In this document: one piece after another, positions 56,832 to 64,000 of the stretch
How positions within the stretch are numbered: position 1 is the stretch's first letter
How the letters are laid out: every line of letters begins with the position of its first letter
IMG/VR virus record: IMGVR_UViG_3300027833_001738
Span: 1 to 64,000 of that record
DNA length: 64,000 bases
Strand: one strand, 5' to 3'
DNA from: a virus
Notes under the pieces: model-generated
What the model was told of the DNA's origin: nothing
Database searches by the model: none
Seen by the model: only the letters and a program-made list of their open reading frames with translations
Position numbers and translations under genes: made by a program

Positions 56832-56874
56832 AGGGTATCTCTATTTGATAAATATTCTTTATGAGAGATACCCT
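56832..56874 (+). promoter_or_regulatory. Inverted repeat enclosing a late promoter and the HNH start codon
   Basis: AGGGTATCTCT (56832-56842) is a perfect 11-bp inverted match to AGAGATACCCT (56864-56874). The 21-nt loop holds the late box GATAAATA (56847-56854) and ATG (56861-56863). Read-through RNA can fold over the start codon; late RNA starting near 56860 lacks the 5' arm. Confidence 0.7.
56847..56854 (+). promoter_or_regulatory. T4-type late promoter inside a hairpin loop
   Basis: GATAAATA, 6 nt before the HNH ATG, inside the loop of the 56832-56874 inverted repeat. Confidence 0.65.
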
Positions 56875-57397
56875 CCTTCTAAATGCAGACGGCAATCCTT
56901 TAAGTGTCGCACCCCTTTCAACACTAACTTGGCAAGAGAGTGTAAAACTCGTTTGGCTTGACCGTATTAACGTCCTGGAATGGCACGAGGACTGGCAGGT
57001 ACATAGTCCCACACTTACAATGACTGTACCGAGTGTTATAATGACCAGAGATTTTGTTAGACAACGGACTAATACTTCATTCAGTCGAAGCAATGTCTAT
57101 CTAAGAGATAATTATATTTGCCAATACTGTAAACAAATGTTTAGTTATAAAGAATTAACACTCGACCATGTTCTTCCAAAATCACTTGGCGGTAAATTAA
57201 CATGGACTAATACTGTGACTGCGTGTAAAAAATGCAATAATCAAAAAGGTAGTCACACTCACATAAAACCTTATAGAGAACCTAAACAACCAGACTTCTA
57301 TGAACTGGTAAGTGGTGTCAGTTTGAAACAAGTTGACCACGAAATATGGCTAAAATATCTAAATACTACAGAAGAGGTCAATATAGTCTACATTTAA
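56861..57397 (+). CDS. HNH endonuclease
   Basis: A 178-residue protein. MRDTLLLNADGNPLSVAPLS and TWQESVKLVWLDRINVLEWH form the family N-terminal domain. The HNH core is VYLRDNYICQYCKQMF, TLDHVLPKSLGGKLTWTNTV and TACKKCNNQKG: Cys-x-x-Cys, Asp-His, Asn, and the second Cys-x-x-Cys of a bba-Me finger. Such genes are often homing-type or DNA-processing nucleases. The ATG at 56861 has no ribosome-binding site but starts the conserved N-terminus. Expression looks controlled by the hairpin at 56832. Confidence 0.87.
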   Translation: MRDTLLLNADGNPLSVAPLSTLTWQESVKLVWLDRINVLEWHEDWQVHSPTLTMTVPSVIMTRDFVRQRTNTSFSRSNVYLRDNYICQYCKQMFSYKELTLDHVLPKSLGGKLTWTNTVTACKKCNNQKGSHTHIKPYREPKQPDFYELVSGVSLKQVDHEIWLKYLNTTEEVNIVYI

Positions 57398-57407
57398 GGA
57401 AGTTCTA

Positions 57408-58484
57408 ATGAAAAAGAAATCTATTCAATTAGAAGAAATTTCTAATCTAAAAACAATGTCCGAAAAGAACATGGACTATTTGGAAGAGTTTGACTTATTC
57501 GAAAAAGGCGGTGCTAATAACACTATTCTAGTTGACTGGGTACTAGGAAATACCTGTGATTATACATGTACATATTGTGATTCAAATAATTATGATGGTA
57601 GTGCGCCATGGCCAGACCTCGAAGTTTTTAAAAACTGTGTTACTGCTGTAACCCATTATTATAATTACCATAACAAAATAGTTAAATGGAATTTATTGGG
57701 TGGTGAAGTAACAGTATGGAAAGATTTTGATAAAGCATTAGAGATAATAAACAACGCTGGTTCATTAAATAACACGGTCAGTATACAAACAAATGGTTCT
57801 CGTACTGTAAGATGGTGGGAAAAGAATGCACACCTGATGTCTGAAGTTCTATTTAGTTATCATCCCGAACAAGCAGATTATAAACATATGACTAAAGTTG
57901 TAAATGCTTTATATGATGCGGGTGTATATAATATTTCTATGATGGTATGTTTTTATCCAAAACTAGAAGAATTATGTTTTGAAGCAGCCGAATATTTCTT
58001 AGAAAATCTACGTTGTGGAGGCAGAGTAGCAATGAAGCCTTTACAAAAGAAATTAGGAACGGGTGAAACCTTTGTATACGAAGAGCGTGTTAAAAACAGA
58101 ATGAATCAACTCAATAGTATAGATTTGCCAGGAAGAGTACCAGGAGATGGCGAACTAACTCCTTCTATTATGTATTGGACAAACACTACTACAGGAAAAA
58201 GAGTGTTAGCAGATGCAAATAATTTATCACATGAAAGAAGAAATCATTGGAAGGGTTGGGATTGTAATATAGGTATTGAGAAAATAAATATTACTGATGA
58301 CGGTTGGTTTATCAGTGGAAGTTACTGTGGTGATAGTATATACAATTTTGGTCATATTACAAGGCCCGAGGCTATTAAATTTCCAACTAAAAGTATCACC
58401 TGTAGATGGGATTGGTGTCCATGTGGGTCTGATATATGCACTACAAAATCTAAGAAACGTATCAGATGGATAAGAAATGAGTGA
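57408..58484 (+). CDS. Radical-SAM enzyme
   Basis: A 358-residue protein. CX3CX2C is Cys50, Cys54, Cys57 (CDYTCTYC), followed by NLLGGEVTVW (GGE) and a SPASM-like Cys cluster near the end (CRWDWCPCGSDIC). The family generally matures peptides or modifies small molecules. It overlaps the next small gene by eight bases; the product of that gene could be its substrate or partner. It is unrelated in detail to the other radical-SAM gene (30823). Confidence 0.85.
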   Translation: MKKKSIQLEEISNLKTMSEKNMDYLEEFDLFEKGGANNTILVDWVLGNTCDYTCTYCDSNNYDGSAPWPDLEVFKNCVTAVTHYYNYHNKIVKWNLLGGEVTVWKDFDKALEIINNAGSLNNTVSIQTNGSRTVRWWEKNAHLMSEVLFSYHPEQADYKHMTKVVNALYDAGVYNISMMVCFYPKLEELCFEAAEYFLENLRCGGRVAMKPLQKKLGTGETFVYEERVKNRMNQLNSIDLPGRVPGDGELTPSIMYWTNTTTGKRVLADANNLSHERRNHWKGWDCNIGIEKINITDDGWFISGSYCGDSIYNFGHITRPEAIKFPTKSITCRWDWCPCGSDICTTKSKKRIRWIRNE

Positions 58485-58932
58485 AGTACACGACACAGAG
58501 GTATGTATATACGATTTTGAATATGGTATGCAGGAATGTATGGGCAATATTATAAATGTTCCTTATTTTTCTGGGTCATGGACTAAGGGTGGACCTAAAT
58601 GTACTTATAACATAATCTTACTAAGTAAACCTTTCGATTGTCTCGCAAGAAAACTAGAAGATATTACCAATCATTCGAAGACTACGAAACTAAAGAAAGA
58701 ACACGAAGTAGAGTGGCATTCGTTAAATGGAAGTAATAGATTATATACAGAGATAAATAATTACATAGATACGATTAATAATAAGTTTATTATACATCCT
58801 AGAAATTTGTTATTTGATTATAATGTTATTTTACCAAGGTTACAATCATTTCTCAACTTACCAGATGGAACTATTCAATTTAATCCAGACGATTATTGGT
58901 CATGGTATCAAAAAAATGTTAACATAGGATAA
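58477..58932 (+). CDS. Hypothetical protein coupled to the radical-SAM gene
   Basis: A 151-residue protein overlapping the radical-SAM gene by eight bases. It has three Cys (EVCIYDFEYGMQECMGNI, KCTYNI, FDCLARKLEDI). No family is recognised. The tight coupling suggests that it acts with the radical-SAM protein. Confidence 0.6.
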   Translation: MSEVHDTEVCIYDFEYGMQECMGNIINVPYFSGSWTKGGPKCTYNIILLSKPFDCLARKLEDITNHSKTTKLKKEHEVEWHSLNGSNRLYTEINNYIDTINNKFIIHPRNLLFDYNVILPRLQSFLNLPDGTIQFNPDDYWSWYQKNVNIG

Positions 58933-58962
58933 CAAATAATTCAAAAATATACAAAAAAATAC

Positions 58963-59019
58963 TTGACTTCGTGGTGTAAACCATGTAGAATAGAATAGTG
59001 AATTGAGTAAATTAATTCA
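58963..59019 (+). promoter_or_regulatory. Early promoter with 5' hairpin
   Basis: TTGACT (58963-58968), 17-nt spacer, TAGAAT (58986-58991); the hairpin TGAATT/AATTCA (58999-59004 with 59014-59019) begins at the predicted start. Confidence 0.55.
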
Positions 59020-59063
59020 TATTATATATAATATCAATTAACAATGACAATAAGGAGCAATTT

Positions 59064-59324
59064 ATGTCAGAACAAGAAACAACAGCGGCACCAGAAGCAC
59101 AGGCACAAACATCGCCAAGTGTGACAGTGAATGACTTGGTCAATATTTACAACATTATCGACTTAGCATCTAAGCGTGGCGCATTTCAGGCTAACGAACT
59201 ATCGTCAGTCGGTGCAGTAGCAAATAAAGTCAAAGAATTTGTAGACCATGTTCAAGCGGCACAAGAAGCGGCTGCGGCTGAGCAGGGTGGAGAAAATGCA
59301 GAAGTTACTGAAGGCGGTGCGTAA
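59064..59324 (+). CDS. Small acidic Ala/Gln-rich protein
   Basis: An 86-residue protein: low-complexity N-terminus (TTAAPEAQAQTSPS), a core VNDLVNIYNIIDLASKRGAF with QANELSSVGAVANKVKEFVD, and an acidic tail. Similar small proteins occur in marine T4-like phages. It overlaps the next gene (TAATG). Function unknown. Confidence 0.65.
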   Translation: MSEQETTAAPEAQAQTSPSVTVNDLVNIYNIIDLASKRGAFQANELSSVGAVANKVKEFVDHVQAAQEAAAAEQGGENAEVTEGGA

Positions 59325-59974
59325 TGGCAGCCTTCATTAAACATGTAGGTAAGCATAAAGGGACTGGTACTCGTTTGAGTGTCGTCTTTATGCAACTACC
59401 TGAAGAACCAGAGAATGCATTGGTAGTATACAGTGATTCTTTGCCAGACAAATATCATCAATCTTTTATGGATGCTATCGAATCTAAAGAAGGTCAATCT
59501 TCAAAAGAGTTATATGAAGTTCTAACTCGTAAAGTATTTCAAAACGGCCAAGGCATGTTAGATACACTACACAAAGAAGGTTATCTAGGAAAAGTAGCGG
59601 CAGACCAAATTGTTATGACACCTAACTCTGCTACCGTTATACCTTTACCTCAGTTGTTATCGGAAATGTCAAAGATTGTTGGTGAAGATGCAGTTGGTGT
59701 GAAAGAAGAAAAAGGTCAATCTTTTACTGAAAATGTACAAGAGCAGATTGATACAGATGCGGCTGGTGATAACAAAAAGATTGCACAGAACTTACTAATT
59801 CAAGCAATGCTTTTGGAAAAAGAAGCAGAAAAGAAACGTGCTGAAGCGGTAAGATTTGACCCGTCTCTAACTGAGAAGGCTGAGAAACCTGCTAAAAAAG
59901 GTAGAGGTAGACCTGCAGGAACTACAGCAAAAGCAATGGCGGCAAGAGCAAAAGCAACTGTGCCAACAGAATAA
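59324..59974 (+). CDS. Hypothetical protein with AT-hook-like tail
   Basis: A 216-residue protein. The N-terminal half is folded (KHKGTGTRLSVVFMQLPEEP, SKELYEVLTRKVFQNGQGM). The C-terminus is Lys/Ala-rich, with AKKGRGRPAGTTAKAMAARA; GRGRP is an AT-hook core that binds AT-rich minor grooves. DNA association is plausible. It is coupled to the small upstream gene. Confidence 0.6.
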   Translation: MAAFIKHVGKHKGTGTRLSVVFMQLPEEPENALVVYSDSLPDKYHQSFMDAIESKEGQSSKELYEVLTRKVFQNGQGMLDTLHKEGYLGKVAADQIVMTPNSATVIPLPQLLSEMSKIVGEDAVGVKEEKGQSFTENVQEQIDTDAAGDNKKIAQNLLIQAMLLEKEAEKKRAEAVRFDPSLTEKAEKPAKKGRGRPAGTTAKAMAARAKATVPTE

Positions 59975-60006
59975 GTATACTTACAACTTAGAGAGGCATC
60001 AAAATA

Positions 60007-60366
60007 ATGGACGACCCAGACTTTGATAAGTTAATGGATGAAATATTTCCAATGAGTATTCCTACAGAATATGTAGAAAGTATACTAGTAACATTAGCAA
60101 GTGGACAAGAGATTGAAATGTCAGGTGATGAATTATTACATCCACTGCCACTTGCTGATGATTTAAACTGGGAAAGTCTTGTGCATCGATTTGATAAAAT
60201 TGCTGATGTTCAAGTAAAGATTGACGTAGAAAAGATTAAACATGATGTAGCCATCAATGTAAAAACAATCTTTGATAATCACTTTGATGATGATGATGTA
60301 GATACTGGAACGATTGATGGTGAAATCGAAGATGAGAATAAGGACACATTGATAGACAATGATTAA
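60007..60366 (+). CDS. Acidic hypothetical protein
   Basis: A 119-residue protein with an acidic C-terminus (DDDDVDTGTIDGEIEDENKD). It has GQEIEMSGDELLHPLPLADD in the middle. AGAGAGG lies upstream. It overlaps the DHFR start by eight bases. No family is recognised. Confidence 0.6.
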   Translation: MDDPDFDKLMDEIFPMSIPTEYVESILVTLASGQEIEMSGDELLHPLPLADDLNWESLVHRFDKIADVQVKIDVEKIKHDVAINVKTIFDNHFDDDDVDTGTIDGEIEDENKDTLIDND

Positions 60367-60925
60367 TATGATATTGGCTGCCGATGAGGTTGGTGGTATT
60401 GGATTTAAAAACGGACTACCATGGCCAAAAATCAAAGAAGATTTAAACTGGTTTAGACAACTAACTGAAGAAAATGTAATAGTTATGGGGTCTACCACTT
60501 GGAAAAGTCTTGGTATTCATGCACCATTAAAGCACAGACATAACTATGTAATCAGTTCAACTCATAGTAAAAATGATTTTCCTGGTTGTTTTGCAGTTCG
60601 TAATCCAAAGATAGATTCAGTTGAAGTAATTCTTAAAGAATTAGATTTTTCATATCCAGAACAAGATATATTTGTAATTGGTGGTAAAACTCTCTATGAT
60701 GAAGCAATACGATACTGTGATGCTTTATTTCTTACTAGAGTCCACGACTTATATCACACAGACACAGTAGTAGACTTAGATTACTACACTAAGGACTTTG
60801 TTATATTAAATCAGATGTATGCTCAAGGCAACCAAAATACACCAGATATAACCTTTGAAACATACCTAAGACAAGAAGAATATCAGCAATTAGAGTTCGA
60901 TTGGGATGATGATATCCCGTTCTAA
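60359..60925 (+). CDS. folA: Dihydrofolate reductase
   Basis: A 188-residue protein with the DHFR fold: MILAADEVGGIGFKNGLPWP (with the WP after the Met20-type loop), VIVMGSTTWKSLG (NADPH-binding), and FVIGGKTLYDEAIRYCDALF. The C-terminal extension is acidic (DWDDDIPF). DHFR keeps reduced folate for dTMP synthesis. ATG 60359 overlaps the previous stop. Confidence 0.93.
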   Translation: MINMILAADEVGGIGFKNGLPWPKIKEDLNWFRQLTEENVIVMGSTTWKSLGIHAPLKHRHNYVISSTHSKNDFPGCFAVRNPKIDSVEVILKELDFSYPEQDIFVIGGKTLYDEAIRYCDALFLTRVHDLYHTDTVVDLDYYTKDFVILNQMYAQGNQNTPDITFETYLRQEEYQQLEFDWDDDIPF

Positions 60926-60937
60926 CTGGCAAAATAT

Positions 60938-60945
60938 GATAAATA
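60938..60945 (+). promoter_or_regulatory. T4-type late promoter
   Basis: GATAAATA just after the DHFR gene; the next start is at 60993. Confidence 0.6.
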
Positions 60946-60992
60946 AGAGTAGTAATAACTAATTAACTTTATCGATACCTAGGAGTAATAAT

Positions 60993-61310
60993 ATGATAAA
61001 AGAGAGCGTAATAATCACACCACATACTGATAAAGCATATGATTCAGTTGACGCATTTTATAGTGAAAATGACTATGATAGTTATAGAGACCACTTTAGA
61101 ACATTCTTGGCAGACAAGGGCGTTGACATTACTGATGAAGCAGTATATATGACTGCATTAGTTGATGGTGATTCTAAAGTGAAAATTACAATAGCATTCG
61201 CAGACGAGGCCCAACAAACTGAGTGTAATGGCGATGACTATCAAAGTATGTTAGCAATGGAACACACAATGCCAGCATCAGAAGATTTATCTTCTGACCA
61301 CTTATTCTAA
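60993..61310 (+). CDS. Small acidic hypothetical protein
   Basis: A 105-residue acidic protein with AGGAG upstream. It has VDAFYSENDYDSYRDHFRTF and MTALVDGDSKVKITIAFADE. It ends one base before the convergent minus-strand operon. No family is recognised. Confidence 0.6.
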   Translation: MIKESVIITPHTDKAYDSVDAFYSENDYDSYRDHFRTFLADKGVDITDEAVYMTALVDGDSKVKITIAFADEAQQTECNGDDYQSMLAMEHTMPASEDLSSDHLF

Positions 61311-61311
61311 A

Positions 61312-61932
61312 TCAAACAGTATTATGCCTATTCCAGGTATGATATGATTTCTTTGTACTACCGTCTTTAGGCGGTAGACAAAACACCATGTGAAATCTAA
61401 GATGCTCACCTGCATTTAAGGCAGTATGTCTCTTGGTTGTATCTACCAAATAGGTAGTACTCTCATGTAACTTTTCAGTCTTATCATCTATTATCATAAA
61501 ACATCCATCATTTGTCACTAATGGCAAATGAATTCTGGGTGTTTCATCATAGTGATATGTTAAGCATGATTTCCAGTTCATCATCATATATCTACCACGA
61601 ACTGCTCCATACTCTTTAAAAATAGTATTGATTACTTCTTCCGTGTATGTGCCTTTTAAGTAATCACAAACTTCTGAAAAATCTTCTTCTTGTAATATTA
61701 CATCTCGTACTTTAGGTTTTGAATTTGGGTCAGTGGAATCATGGTTGTCATAGTCTACGTATAAACTAAGAGTTCCTTTTAGTCTTTGTTCTTCTTCTGG
61801 TGTACCTGACATAGTTTGAAGCATCATCTGACCATTGTTCTTAATCAAAAATTTCTCAATATCCATATCATTGAATTCTTTTCTAAGTTTATCATAGTCG
61901 ATATTTAATTCTAGTTCAGTAACATTACTCAT
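61312..61932 (-). CDS. Aspartyl/asparaginyl beta-hydroxylase-like 2OG-Fe(II) oxygenase
   Basis: A 206-residue protein. The C-terminal half has CLTYHYDETPRIHLPLVTND (H-x-D iron ligands, then R-I-H-L), GCFMIIDDKTEKLHEST, and VDTTKRHTALNAGEHLRFHM (distal His and the Arg-x-His for 2-oxoglutarate). These match the Asp/Asn hydroxylase/cupin group. The target is unknown. It is the last gene of the minus-strand operon, five bases from the PLP enzyme gene. Confidence 0.75.
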   Translation of the reverse strand: MSNVTELELNIDYDKLRKEFNDMDIEKFLIKNNGQMMLQTMSGTPEEEQRLKGTLSLYVDYDNHDSTDPNSKPKVRDVILQEEDFSEVCDYLKGTYTEEVINTIFKEYGAVRGRYMMMNWKSCLTYHYDETPRIHLPLVTNDGCFMIIDDKTEKLHESTTYLVDTTKRHTALNAGEHLRFHMVFCLPPKDGSTKKSYHTWNRHNTV

Positions 61933-61936
61933 GTCA

Positions 61937-62842
61937 TTATTCCTTATCCAATTCTAATTGTATAGCATTCTGTATTTCATCTGTTATACAAATTTTGTTT
62001 CCCTTTTCATCATGGACCCACATCCATATTTCTAATGCAGTATATCCTGGATTATTGTTAACATATTCTTCTTGTATCATCTTTGCTGGTGCAGTTACGT
62101 ATAATGGTCCAAACTTTGGTAAGATTGCATTTGCCACAGTTACTGCATTGATATTATAATAGTTATAGTTCATTAGTTTACTTACGGGAATAGTCAAACT
62201 TGGTGCTATATCATTACCAAACAATATTCCTGCTCTTATACCACCCAATAGAAACGACTTACTAAGACTGAATGCGACACAATCTATAACAGGATTCTCA
62301 ACATTCATAGTCTCTAAAGACGTTCCATAGAATGCACAGTCCAAGAATATCTTACTATTTGTTCTTTCACATTGCTTTATTAGTTCAGGAAACCACGTTG
62401 AAATACTTCCTGTATGATTAGGTTGACTAATGATTATGTAACTGTTTTCTTCTATCGTCTCTAGGTCCGTATGGTGGATACACTCCACCGTATATGGAGA
62501 CAATAAAGCAGTATAAAACATATAGTCATCATTGAAGTAATAAAACTTGTTAACTGTTTTAGATTTGTATGCAACTTGATTGATAATAGCATCATGGATT
62601 CCATTACAAAATGCCCATTCACTAAACTTATCTACACCAGAAAATCTATATGTCCAATCTAACCAATTAGAATAGTAATCATCTAGTTCATCCGATGTAC
62701 CTTTGTTCTTCATATGCAAACTGTCTAATACTTTTCTGACCTGATTTGGACAAAAACTATGCACTGAACCTTCAGGCGAAAGTGTCGATGCTGGATACTT
62801 TCCTCTTTCTAATAAGTACATTGAGTATGAATTTGCTAACAT
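61937..62842 (-). CDS. PLP-dependent aminotransferase-like protein (short)
   Basis: A 301-residue protein. KIFLDCAFYG has the Asp168 of the PLP pyridine contact, and VAFSLSKSFLLGGIRAG contains the Schiff-base Lys195 in S-x-S-K-x-x-x-x-x-G. The order is that of aspartate-aminotransferase-fold enzymes, but it is about 80 residues shorter than typical. It overlaps the oxygenase-like gene by one base (62842). It may make or use an amino acid that the two oxygenase-like neighbours hydroxylate. Confidence 0.7.
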   Translation of the reverse strand: MLANSYSMYLLERGKYPASTLSPEGSVHSFCPNQVRKVLDSLHMKNKGTSDELDDYYSNWLDWTYRFSGVDKFSEWAFCNGIHDAIINQVAYKSKTVNKFYYFNDDYMFYTALLSPYTVECIHHTDLETIEENSYIIISQPNHTGSISTWFPELIKQCERTNSKIFLDCAFYGTSLETMNVENPVIDCVAFSLSKSFLLGGIRAGILFGNDIAPSLTIPVSKLMNYNYYNINAVTVANAILPKFGPLYVTAPAKMIQEEYVNNNPGYTALEIWMWVHDEKGNKICITDEIQNAIQLELDKE

Positions 62843-63435
62843 TAGTTCTTCTCAAAGATATGACAGTATACACTCAATCGTTGTTCGCTAGGACCTATGT
62901 ACATATCTGGGTTTCCATGTAATTGTGTTTTGTTATTAAGCATCATATATCCTGTGTTTTGAATACAATCAAATTGATGCCTAACTGGTGGGACTTCCGT
63001 GTCTTTATAATAGTATTTTTGAGATGTATCTTTTTCAATAATTTTACTTTCATCTACATTAAAAAATATAGTAGGAGAACTATCATTATTCGTTAGGTAA
63101 ACTTGTAGAACACGGTCAACTCTTGGATTATCAATATGTCTGTTCATAGAAAAACCCTCCAAGTCTAACCAAAACACACCCCATATTTCTGCAATTTCAA
63201 TTTCTAATAATTGTTCTACAATATCTTTTTTGGAATTTATGTGATTATTGATACGGTCAAAAACACTGTTGGGTTCAACTACAATACATCTTCTATTCTT
63301 ATCTGCCTGGCTTTTTTGAGGTTCATATGGCAAATCCATTAGATTTAATTGTGAAAGTTCATGTATTAATTCTTCTGATACTACATCTTTTATTGCAAAC
63401 AGATTATTTAAATCATCTATTGGTCTTATATTCAT
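62842..63435 (-). CDS. 2OG-Fe(II) oxygenase-like protein
   Basis: A 197-residue protein. SMNRHIDNPRVDRVLQVYLT has the H-x-D motif, and the distal His plus Arg lie in TQLHGNPDMYIGPSEQRLSV. This is the prolyl-hydroxylase-like 2OG oxygenase layout. It has AAGGAAAG before the ATG. It is the first gene of the minus-strand oxygenase/PLP operon, just downstream of bL33. The substrate is unknown. Confidence 0.7.
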   Translation of the reverse strand: MNIRPIDDLNNLFAIKDVVSEELIHELSQLNLMDLPYEPQKSQADKNRRCIVVEPNSVFDRINNHINSKKDIVEQLLEIEIAEIWGVFWLDLEGFSMNRHIDNPRVDRVLQVYLTNNDSSPTIFFNVDESKIIEKDTSQKYYYKDTEVPPVRHQFDCIQNTGYMMLNNKTQLHGNPDMYIGPSEQRLSVYCHIFEKN

Positions 63436-63468
63436 TTGTCTTTCCTTTCATAATGAATAATTTAATAG

Positions 63469-63624
63469 TCACTTCTTAATCTTCTGCTCTGTGTACTTAC
63501 AATGTTTACGTATATATGGGTCATACATATTCAACGCCATCTTTTCTGGATGTAATCTTTTATTCTTATGTCGTGTATAAAAATGTGCCGACTCTGTTGA
63601 TTGCATTCTTATTTTTTCTCGCAT
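63469..63624 (-). CDS. rpmG: Ribosomal protein bL33
   Basis: A 51-residue protein (E. coli L33 is 55). [20 protein letters not shown], then [20 protein letters not shown], and [11 protein letters not shown] align end to end with bL33 ([43 protein letters not shown]). It lacks the zinc-binding Cys pairs of the C+ type. The start ATG has AAAAAGGAAACT upstream; longer in-frame reading to 63696 would overlap the neighbouring gene and has no conserved residues. It would be assembled into the 50S near the E site. Phage-encoded ribosomal proteins are known but rare for bL33. Confidence 0.92.
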   Translation of the reverse strand: MREKIRMQSTESAHFYTRHKNKRLHPEKMALNMYDPYIRKHCKYTEQKIKK

Positions 63625-63646
63625 AGTTTCCTTTTTAGTTCCGTTA

Positions 63647-64000
63647 TTACCATGGTTTGTACCATTTCTTTTTCTTGCCCTTTGGAGTTGGCGCAAATGG
63701 TGCCGCTACTGCTTTTGTAACTGTTGCAACAGGTTTAACAATTACTGTGTCAACTGCTTTTGCAACTGGTCTTGTGTCAACTGTAACTTGTGGTGATAGT
63801 GTAACACCAACACCTAGTGCTAATTTAACATCTGCACCCACTGTTAGTTTACCATCATCAACTGTTGCACCGCCGCCTACTTTAGCACCAATTTGTGGTC
63901 CTACTGAAACTTTAGCACCAATTCCTGCATTGTTTCTATCACTACCTACTGTAGTAGATGCTCCAACTTCTGCACATGAACCTGCGATGGCTCCTGCGTG
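63647..64000 (-). CDS. Partial Gly/Ala/Val-rich beta-repeat protein (3' end)
   Basis: The frame runs off the window, so the N-terminus is missing. The visible 117 residues are repetitive ([40 protein letters not shown]) with a Lys-rich end ([10 protein letters not shown]). The strand-repeat pattern suggests a tail/adhesin or barrel-type structural protein. It lies 22 bp upstream of bL33, which it may be cotranscribed with. Confidence 0.65.
   Translation of the reverse strand, partial: HAGAIAGSCAEVGASTTVGSDRNNAGIGAKVSVGPQIGAKVGGGATVDDGKLTVGADVKLALGVGVTLSPQVTVDTRPVAKAVDTVIVKPVATVTKAVAAPFAPTPKGKKKKWYKPW

Noticed and set aside
56861-57397. HNH gene as an IscB/OMEGA-type RNA-guided nuclease
   Set aside because: There is no RuvC domain, no bridge helix and the gene is too short; only the HNH core is present.

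Overview
The window looks like part of a large, AT-rich, T4-like (contractile-tailed) phage genome infecting a Gram-negative, probably marine, bacterium. The T4-type signature is a family-B DNA polymerase, a gp45-like sliding clamp, a DsbA-like late-transcription protein, a FEN/RNase H-type exonuclease, T4-style late promoters (GATAAATA or TATAAATA), a GroES-like cochaperonin, a PhoH ATPase and very long repetitive tail fibres. A Gram-negative host is implied by a two-component spanin pair, an exported beta-barrel-like protein ending in Phe, TolQ/TolR-like proteins and an SbmA/BacA-type inner-membrane transporter. No bacterial core gene cluster is present, so this is viral rather than host DNA.

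Layout. 1-3.5 kb: small early genes with GroES and a HAD phosphatase. 3.2-4.0 kb: four tRNAs plus a 230-nt structured non-coding stretch, closed by a bidirectional terminator. 4.0-10.3 kb: phoH (minus strand), then unknowns, translation initiation factor IF-1, the spanin pair, a J-domain protein and a ClpA-like unfoldase. 10.3-17.3 kb: tail-fibre/virion proteins. 17.3-19.3 kb: a holin-like protein, a RyR-domain protein, then HscB-like, IscA-like and acyl carrier protein genes. 19.4-26.1 kb: envelope genes (exported barrel-like protein, ExbB/ExbD-like pair, membrane-anchored ClpP-like protease, SbmA-like transporter, small membrane proteins). 26.2-34.9 kb: a block of large proteins that look like capsid-packaged internal proteins, with two nucleotidyltransferase folds and a radical-SAM gene. 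35-45 kb: replication and nucleotide genes (DsbA, polymerase, methyltransferase, clamp, Apt, MetK, exonuclease, PMM-like HAD, SDR-like). 46-55 kb: MoxR AAA+ ATPase, an operon of acyl-adenylate ligase, flavin halogenase, acyltransferase-like protein and ketosynthase, a ppGpp-hydrolase-like HD protein and a VWA metallopeptidase. 55.8-61.3 kb: PiT-type phosphate permease, HNH endonuclease, second radical-SAM gene, DHFR. 61.3-64.0 kb, minus strand: Asp/Asn-hydroxylase-like protein, PLP aminotransferase-like protein, 2OG-Fe(II) oxygenase-like protein, ribosomal protein bL33 and a partial virion-like protein.

How the genes work together. Host-type sigma-70 promoters (TTGACA, 16-18 nt, TATAAT-like) precede short early genes and replication modules. 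T4-type late promoters precede virion, lysis and envelope genes. IF-1, bL33 and the tRNAs suggest remodelling of host translation. GroES, ClpA and the J-domain protein suggest proteostasis takeover. The ACP with the ligase-halogenase-ketosynthase operon suggests a small phage-encoded acyl pathway that may make a halogenated product. The 26-35 kb proteins share short N-terminal leaders and repeated E-S-(V/I/M)-N-E sites resembling T4 prohead-protease sites, so they may be processed and injected. At two late genes (HNH endonuclease at 56.86 kb, unknown protein at 45.07 kb) a late promoter sits inside or beside a hairpin that can sequester the translation start, like T4 lysozyme and I-TevI control. 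All functions are read from sequence only; no database search was run.
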